64,000 bases of DNA, from assembly GCF_000270285.1 (NCBI RefSeq), contig NC_015738.1:2914001-2978000 (forward strand), read 5' to 3'. Position numbers and translations under genes: made by a program. Source of the stretch: Eggerthella sp. YY7918. Lineage in GTDB: Bacteria > Actinomycetota > Coriobacteriia > Coriobacteriales > Eggerthellaceae. The notes below the pieces were generated by a model. That model had not been told where the DNA came from. It did not search any database and saw only the letters and a program-made list of their open reading frames with translations. Numbering within the stretch: the stretch's first letter is position 1; every line of letters starts with the position of its first letter. This document shows positions 60,491 to 64,000 of this stretch, one piece after another.

Positions 60491-61738
60491 ATGAGCGAAG
60501 ACAAGTACAAGGCCGCGCAGCAGCCTGTCGAGCAAGCGACAGAACGTATCGATGTGATCGAAAAAAAGACCGAAGAGATCAAAGAGACGACCGGCGCAAG
60601 CGCCAAGAAGCCGCCACTTGTCGAGTTCGAAGTCAAGGCTGAGCTTTCGGGCGACCCGAAAAAGCCCAAAGTGCGCGATAAAGAAGCGGCGCTTGCCGAT
60701 CTGAAAAAGCATGTAGGCGAGCTTGATATGTTTGCCACTGCCGCTCTTGAGGGCGTCACAGATGGGCTGTATATGTCCTATGAGGACACCGGTGAACTTC
60801 CCGCCAAAGATGCCCTCGTAGACGGCCTTAAGAGCGTGGGACACGAAGCGGTCGCCGAGAAGGTCGTGACGATGAAATATGATCCTTTCGTCGTGTCCTC
60901 AAAGCGCAAGAAGATCGTCATGGGCGCAGTGGCCGCAGCGGTCGTGCTTGCTCTTGCGGGCGGCGGCGCGTGGATGGCGTTCGGGCAGCAGCCCGTCGAG
61001 CAGGCTCCCGCACCCGAACCGGCGAAGGTCGAGCAGAAGGCTGTCGAAGAGAAGAAGGACGAAGCAAGCGCCGTCAAGCTCACGGTCAAGGCCGAAGGCG
61101 CAGACGATGCAGCCACGAAGGCCAAGATCGTCGTCAAGGACAAAGACGGCAAGGCTGTTGTGGCCGAAAAAGAAGTTGCGGCGAATAAAGCTATCGATCT
61201 TGGGAAGCTGGATAAAGGCGACTACGAACTGATCGTCACGACAGCGCCGGTTCTCAAAGACGGATCTACCTATAAGCTTCCTGAAAAAGCTACCAAGATC
61301 GTCGTCAAAGGCGACGGAAAAGCTGTGACGGTTGAAATCAAGCTCGAGAAGATCGACGTTAAAGACATGAGCGCCGACGAGGCCGCTGCTGCTGCGAAGG
61401 CTCTTGAGGCCGCAGGCGACAAAGACGCCGCCGCGACTGTTATCGCCAATCAGCAGGCCGTCGCGTCAGGCGGCAACGCCGGAAGCTCCGGCAACACATC
61501 ATCTGGCGGCGGCGAGAGCTACGCGCCTCCTGCGGGCGGTGGCGGCAACGACTACACGCCCCCTTCGCCGACACCGACGCCCACACCCGATCCGGCACCG
61601 ACACCCACGCCTGATCCGGAACCTGCACCTACCGAACATTATTTGTGCTCCGTGTGCGGAGAACTTACAGCTGATGAATATCCAATGCATCAAGGAACAG
61701 CCGGTTGTCGCGGGAATGTAAGTATTCAATGGTACTAA
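60491..61738 (+). CDS. Membrane-anchored surface protein with Pro-rich stalk and C-terminal Cys motif
   Basis: 415 residues: charged cytoplasmic N-terminus (about 1-138), one membrane helix (IVMGAVAAAVVLALAGGGAWMAFG, about 140-163), a Lys/Glu/Ala-rich outer part with an Ig-like/SpaA-like section (VKLTVKAEGADDAATKAKIVVKDKDGKAV ... DYELIVTTAPVLKDGSTYKLPEKATK), a Gly/Ser then Pro-Thr repeat stalk (SPTPTPTPDPAPTPTPDPEP), and a C-terminal mini-domain CSVCGELTADEYPMHQGTAGC with Cys/His spacing of a zinc knuckle. The start follows AGGAAAGGAAAG. It is exported without a signal peptidase site; function unknown. Confidence 0.8.
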   Translation: MSEDKYKAAQQPVEQATERIDVIEKKTEEIKETTGASAKKPPLVEFEVKAELSGDPKKPKVRDKEAALADLKKHVGELDMFATAALEGVTDGLYMSYEDTGELPAKDALVDGLKSVGHEAVAEKVVTMKYDPFVVSSKRKKIVMGAVAAAVVLALAGGGAWMAFGQQPVEQAPAPEPAKVEQKAVEEKKDEASAVKLTVKAEGADDAATKAKIVVKDKDGKAVVAEKEVAANKAIDLGKLDKGDYELIVTTAPVLKDGSTYKLPEKATKIVVKGDGKAVTVEIKLEKIDVKDMSADEAAAAAKALEAAGDKDAAATVIANQQAVASGGNAGSSGNTSSGGGESYAPPAGGGGNDYTPPSPTPTPTPDPAPTPTPDPEPAPTEHYLCSVCGELTADEYPMHQGTAGCRGNVSIQWY

Positions 61739-61771
61739 GAGCAGAACAAACAACTAAGTAATCAAATTTAG

Positions 61772-61796
61772 GCCACCCTTCGGGGTGGCTTTCTTT
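61772..61796 (+). terminator. Intrinsic terminator after the surface protein
   Basis: GCCACCC-TTCG-GGGTGGC (61772-61789) then TTTCTTT. Confidence 0.9.
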
Positions 61797-61975
61797 ATGG
61801 CTTTGCGCAGCTCACGCTCGCACTCTTGCCCGCCACTAACCCTAGGCTGCGGGGACTTGCGTTGTGTCCTGCTCCCTTTGTTTTGTCGCTGCAAACATAC
61901 GCCCCCGCGTCAAGAGCGACAAGGATCCGTACACCAACCAAAACCACATTTTGTTCGCTTGCGGGCAATTGAAAC

Positions 61976-62009
61976 AAAAGATAGAATGCGAACACGCGTT
62001 CTATCTTTT
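61976..62009 (+). promoter_or_regulatory. 11-bp-arm hairpin upstream of the small mobile-element gene
   Basis: AAAAGATAGAA (61976-61986) and TTCTATCTTTT (61999-62009) are perfect complements, 12 bp apart, about 10 bp before GGAGG of the next gene. It could be an attenuator or operator. Confidence 0.6.
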
Positions 62010-62024
62010 GCTATGGAGGATTGT

Positions 62025-62333
62025 TTGATTTACGGAGCAGGAAGATACGTCAAGCACTATGTCTCGGTGCTTGCACTGCATCGTCCGGACGGCATGATAA
62101 GCCCGGTGACAATCATATGGGACGACGGCAGGCGTTTCGACGTGGACTTACTCAAGGAGGCGCATCACAAGCGCTGTGAAAAAACAGCGGGACACGCGCT
62201 TGCTTTTAGTGTGAGCATATATGGCAAGCGTCGCACGCTCTATCATGACAACCAGGGCTGGTTCGTGGAAATATTAGAGGGCGGCACGCCGAGGCGCCGT
62301 ACCGATCCCAGGTTGTCCGAGATCCCTAAATAG
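62025..62333 (+). CDS. Conserved small protein of mobile elements
   Basis: About 102 residues, possibly a TTG start at 62025 with GGAGG 5 bp upstream (an ATG at 62013 precedes the ribosome site, so is less likely). The pattern YVKHYVSVLALHRPDGMISPVTIIWDDGRRFDVDLLKEA...GHALAFSVSIYGKRRTLYHDNQGWFVE recalls small proteins often carried by Gram-positive conjugative elements, of unknown function. Followed by a terminator. Confidence 0.72.
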   Translation: MIYGAGRYVKHYVSVLALHRPDGMISPVTIIWDDGRRFDVDLLKEAHHKRCEKTAGHALAFSVSIYGKRRTLYHDNQGWFVEILEGGTPRRRTDPRLSEIPK

Positions 62334-62342
62334 CCAAACTAT

Positions 62343-62383
62343 GGCCACCCCGAAAGGGAGCTTTTCCTTCGGAGTGGCTTTTT
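62343..62383 (+). terminator. Intrinsic terminator
   Basis: GCCACCCCGAA pairs with TTCGGAGTGGC across a short loop, followed by TTTTTG. Confidence 0.85.
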
Positions 62384-62444
62384 GATTCCCTTACATTTGC
62401 TTGTTTTTGCTTGTTTTTGCTTTCATTGAAAAGATAAAAGTTGC

Positions 62445-62450
62445 TATAAT
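62445..62450 (+). promoter_or_regulatory. Extended -10 promoter of antisense RNA candidate
   Basis: TGC-TATAAT (62442-62450), a perfect extended -10, about 7 bp before the predicted RNA start. T-rich direct repeats (TTGCTTGTTT) lie upstream. Confidence 0.65.
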
Positions 62451-62456
62451 GCGGGT

Positions 62457-62554
62457 GTACCAGCAAAGCCCGTTCTTGCTTAACACTCCACGGGCGGCGC
62501 AAGGTACAATCGACTTAGATCGGTGACTAGTTGCTGCTAGCGCCGATCTTTTTT
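62457..62554 (+). ncRNA. Candidate antitoxin RNA, convergent with the toxin-like peptide gene
   Basis: A RNA of about 98 nt would start after the extended -10 at 62445-62450 and end at an intrinsic terminator: AGATCGG (62517-62523) with CCGATCT (62543-62549), inner stem CTAG/CTAG, followed by TTTTTT. Its last 18 nt are complementary to the end of the peptide gene 62537-62680 on the other strand. This is the arrangement of type I toxin-antitoxin systems such as Fst and TxpA, where the two RNAs overlap at their 3' ends. Confidence 0.55.
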
Positions 62555-62680
62555 GTGCTTAGGCCTAAGCCGTCGCAACCGCCTCCCTCCGTCATCCGCT
62601 CGCTTATACTCCTGCCACACATCGAACACAAACCCTCCGATTGTGGCTAACGCCGCTAGGACGTACAGGACTTCAAACAT
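62537..62680 (-). CDS. Small hydrophobic toxin-like peptide
   Basis: 47 residues: a hydrophobic N-terminal segment (MFEVLYVLAALATIGGFVFDVW) then a highly charged tail (KRADDGGRRLRRLRPKHKKDRR). That is the shape of type I toxins (Fst/TxpA/holin-like), which insert in the membrane. GAGGAG lies 8 bp before ATG 62680, and an extended -10 (TGC TAGAAT) about 55 bp upstream. An in-frame upstream ATG without a ribosome site is rejected. Its end overlaps the convergent RNA candidate. The family cannot be fixed without a search. Confidence 0.65.
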   Translation of the reverse strand: MFEVLYVLAALATIGGFVFDVWQEYKRADDGGRRLRRLRPKHKKDRR

Positions 62681-62736
62681 AGGCAACACTCCTCTCGAAG
62701 CGCCGCCCGCGTCGGACTCTGCTGGCACGAAAAAGT

Positions 62737-62742
62737 ATTCTA
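62737..62742 (-). promoter_or_regulatory. Extended -10 promoter of the toxin-like peptide
   Basis: TGC-TAGAAT on the minus strand at 62745-62737, about 55 bp before the ATG, mirroring the extended -10 of the opposing RNA. Confidence 0.5.
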
Positions 62743-62807
62743 GCAGGTATCGAAGGGGATTATTAAAATGAAGTATGAGTTAAGGAAAGCACAGAAAGGC
62801 GCAAAAC

Positions 62808-63257
62808 TTACTGATCCCCCTGTGCCAAATCAGCTATAAAGCTTTTGTTGTTGAAATAGCCCTGAATCGCATCTTCCATTGAGCTAAATTCCTCGGTCTT
62901 TTCTGTGTTGCTATCAATAATAATTAAGAGCCTAAAGCCTTTTTCTGCGCCAAAGGAAAAGGCTTCTATATCGCAATCTCCTGGACGCTCTACGCGCTTT
63001 CCTTGTGAGCGCTGTAGCTGAATGTCCCCTTCTTCCCCACGAGTCATTACAAAGCCTTCTGCAATAAGGATATGATTGGCTAAAAGCATGGCAGTGAAGG
63101 CTGTATTTCCCTCAACCATCGCAGTTCCAATCTCGTTCCTTAAGCTCATGCGGCAGAGTTCGCAGCTATCATCTGGCTTTCCCGCCAGATCAGTGCAACG
63201 AAATTCATTTTGTTCAGTTGCCAAAGGGCAGACGTGACTGGTCGGAAAAATACCCAT
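62808..63257 (-). CDS. Cys-containing hypothetical protein of the mobile element
   Basis: 149 residues. N-terminal part has four to five Cys (CPLATEQNEFRCTDLAGKPDDSCELC) that could bind a metal; the rest is a soluble alpha/beta region (FSFGAEKGFRLLIIIDSNTEKTEEFSSMEDAIQGYF). GAGGAGAGAA precedes the ATG at 63257, preferred over an upstream in-frame ATG. No family is recognised. Transcribed divergently from the XRE gene at 63363. Confidence 0.7.
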   Translation of the reverse strand: MGIFPTSHVCPLATEQNEFRCTDLAGKPDDSCELCRMSLRNEIGTAMVEGNTAFTAMLLANHILIAEGFVMTRGEEGDIQLQRSQGKRVERPGDCDIEAFSFGAEKGFRLLIIIDSNTEKTEEFSSMEDAIQGYFNNKSFIADLAQGDQ

Positions 63258-63362
63258 GGTTCTCTCCTCGGCATCTTTATGCAAAAAGCTTTGTCTCCAC
63301 TACTGTAGCACTTTAGAAGAAAAATAGACCCTTATTGTGGACTAGTGGTTGTGAGTTCGTAC

Positions 63363-63599
63363 ATGAGTATGAGACGCATGCAGACTTCACCGACAACACA
63401 GGTTAAATTGGGATTGAGAATAAAAGACCTTCGCGAAGAACGCGGGCTTTCTCAGTACGCTTGCGCTCCACTCCTAAAGGTATCTCGAACATATCTTGCA
63501 GACCTTGAATGCGGAAGACGAAACGTTAGTCTTGCGAGACTTGCTTCTATCGCTGAGGGATTCGGGATTACGCTTGAGGAGCTTTTTAAAGGGTTATAG
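63363..63599 (+). CDS. XRE-family regulator, C-protein-like size
   Basis: 78 residues, an HTH_3 domain almost alone (LGLRIKDLREERGLSQYACAPLLKVSRTYLADLECGRRNVSLARLASIAEGFGITLEELF). The start is uncertain: ATG 63363, or GTG 63345, neither with a clear ribosome site, so a leaderless mRNA is possible. It is the last gene before the right end and may control excision or the Cys protein gene. Confidence 0.82.
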   Translation: MSMRRMQTSPTTQVKLGLRIKDLREERGLSQYACAPLLKVSRTYLADLECGRRNVSLARLASIAEGFGITLEELFKGL

Positions 63600-63672
63600 G
63601 CATCGATACTTGCCTTGTTTCATAACCCTCATTTGTGCAAAAAATATGGGTTTTGGTTTCAATCGAAATATA

Positions 63673-63693
63673 TTCTACACATTTTTCTACACA
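63673..63693. promoter_or_regulatory. Putative integrase arm-type sites, right
   Basis: TTCTACACA at 63673-63681 and 63685-63693, 12 bp apart, as at the left end (52564-52584). Confidence 0.65.
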
Positions 63694-63722
63694 TTAGAAA
63701 AAACGAGGGCTTGAAAAGCAAA

Positions 63723-63752
63723 CAGGTCAGACAATTTTCGCTGTCTGACCTG
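63723..63752 (-). terminator. Terminator of tRNA-Thr supplied by the mobile element
   Basis: CAGGTCAGACA (63723-63733) pairs perfectly with TGTCTGACCTG (63742-63752); on the minus strand it is followed by TTTGCTTTT. One arm lies partly in the attachment repeat, the other in the element. Confidence 0.8.
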
Positions 63753-63810
63753 CGTTTTTTCTGGAGCCAACGAGCGGATTCGAACCGCTGACCTACGCAT
63801 TACGAGTGCG
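63746..63810. repeat. attR: Right attachment site (65-bp direct repeat)
   Basis: Identical to 52398-52462 and part of the intact tRNA-Thr gene plus its downstream T run. Confidence 0.93.
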
Positions 63811-63837
63811 TTGCTCTACCAGCTGAGCCACGTTGGC
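63762..63837 (-). tRNA. tRNA-Thr(CGT)
   Basis: 76 nt on the minus strand with CCA encoded: acceptor GCCAACG/CGTTGGC, D-arm GCTCAGCTGGTAGAGC, anticodon loop CTCGTAA giving CGT, T-arm GGTTCGAATCC. The integration target of the element; its 3' part is duplicated at the far end. Confidence 0.96.
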
Positions 63838-64000
63838 ATACGGCCTCTTTGCGAAGCGCGAACATGAAGTATACCCAAAGGCCGTATGGCCTGCAAGAGT
63901 GCGAAAGGAACGAATTTCGAAAACGCATGGTAACTGCGAAGCTTCGCCAAGATATTGGCCCAAACTTTAGCATCCAAACGCCAACGAGGCTTTGACACTT

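Larger units (their letters stand above)
52398..63810. mobile_element. Integrative mobilizable element in tRNA-Thr(CGT)
   Basis: About 11.4 kb bounded by a 65-bp perfect direct repeat (52398-52462 and 63746-63810) that is the 3' part of tRNA-Thr. The right copy belongs to the intact tRNA. Cargo: tyrosine integrase, unknown 418-residue protein, HTH protein, DnaB-like ATPase, VirD4-type coupling protein, MobC, relaxase, two XRE regulators, a surface protein, a small mobile-element protein and a toxin-like peptide locus. There are no secretion-channel (VirB-type) genes, so the element should be mobilised by a helper. Confidence 0.9.

Noticed and set aside
52398-63810. Full integrative conjugative element
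   Set aside because: Only a coupling protein and relaxase set are present; no VirB4, VirB6 or other channel genes are seen, so it is called mobilizable.
1-64000. CRISPR arrays, rRNA genes, complete insertion sequences
   Set aside because: No regularly spaced repeats, rRNA segments or transposase genes are found in the window.
63838-64000. Possible gene at the right edge
   Set aside because: Only short open frames without ribosome sites; too little sequence to support a call.

Overview
The window looks like chromosome of a member of the Eggerthellaceae (Coriobacteriia, Actinomycetota). The reasons are the high-GC coding style, Tat-exported flavin reductases of the fumarate/urocanate-reductase type placed next to membrane-embedded LuxR regulators (twice), an anaerobic class III ribonucleotide reductase, an archaeal-type class I aldolase, and Gram-positive wall genes (LCP, MurT/GatD, Ddl). 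The genus cannot be fixed from the sequence alone. Seven perfect 16-bp parS sites between 4.2 and 13.7 kb suggest that this part lies in the origin-proximal region.

Layout: 0-2 kb is the end of a type IV pilus cluster with pilT. 2-9 kb runs mostly leftwards: a DUF2804 protein, an MscS channel, nrdG-nrdD with tandem NrdR boxes, and a degenerate homocysteine-methyltransferase-like protein with a small partner. 9-10 kb is gene-free and holds parS sites, short repeats and a probable structured RNA. 10-25 kb is mainly a leftward housekeeping stretch: cstA, fba, a TM2-domain protein, envelope-stress type proteins (TVP38, PRC-barrel, YtxH), ddl, an aminotransferase, serS, a hybrid histidine kinase split by one in-frame TGA, and then pdxK on the other strand. 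25-29 kb is a divergent LuxR/flavin-reductase pair. 29-33 kb has a Ser/Thr kinase, a frameshifted flavoprotein, a truncated RHH antitoxin and tRNA-Leu(CAG). 33-41 kb is a cyclic-di-GMP region: a solute-binding/5'-nucleotidase-C fusion lipoprotein behind a GGDEF-EAL protein, then a second multi-domain GGDEF-EAL protein. 41-48 kb holds CPBP protease, TraX, LCP, a fused MurT-GatD and an ion transporter. 48-51.4 kb is a second flavin-reductase/LuxR pair, followed by a Fic protein.

52,398-63,810 is an integrative mobilizable element of about 11.4 kb in the 3' end of tRNA-Thr(CGT), bounded by a 65-bp perfect direct repeat. It carries a tyrosine integrase behind a 26-bp-arm hairpin, putative integrase arm sites at both ends, a small HTH protein, a DnaB-like ATPase, a VirD4-type coupling protein, MobC, a relaxase, a palindrome-rich candidate oriT region, two XRE regulators, a surface protein and a small-peptide/antisense-RNA locus that looks like a type I toxin-antitoxin module. 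It has no type IV secretion channel genes, so it would need a helper.

The least explained signals are: (1) a two-hairpin element present three times (1.8, 4.8 and 13.7 kb), always just downstream of a leftward gene, with conserved linkers but different, still-paired stems; (2) parS sites placed inside an in-frame insertion of nrdG and therefore translated; (3) the candidate type I toxin-antitoxin locus at 62.4-62.75 kb; (4) the SBP/5'-nucleotidase-C fusion in a cyclic-di-GMP operon. All positions are read by eye and may be off by a base or two.
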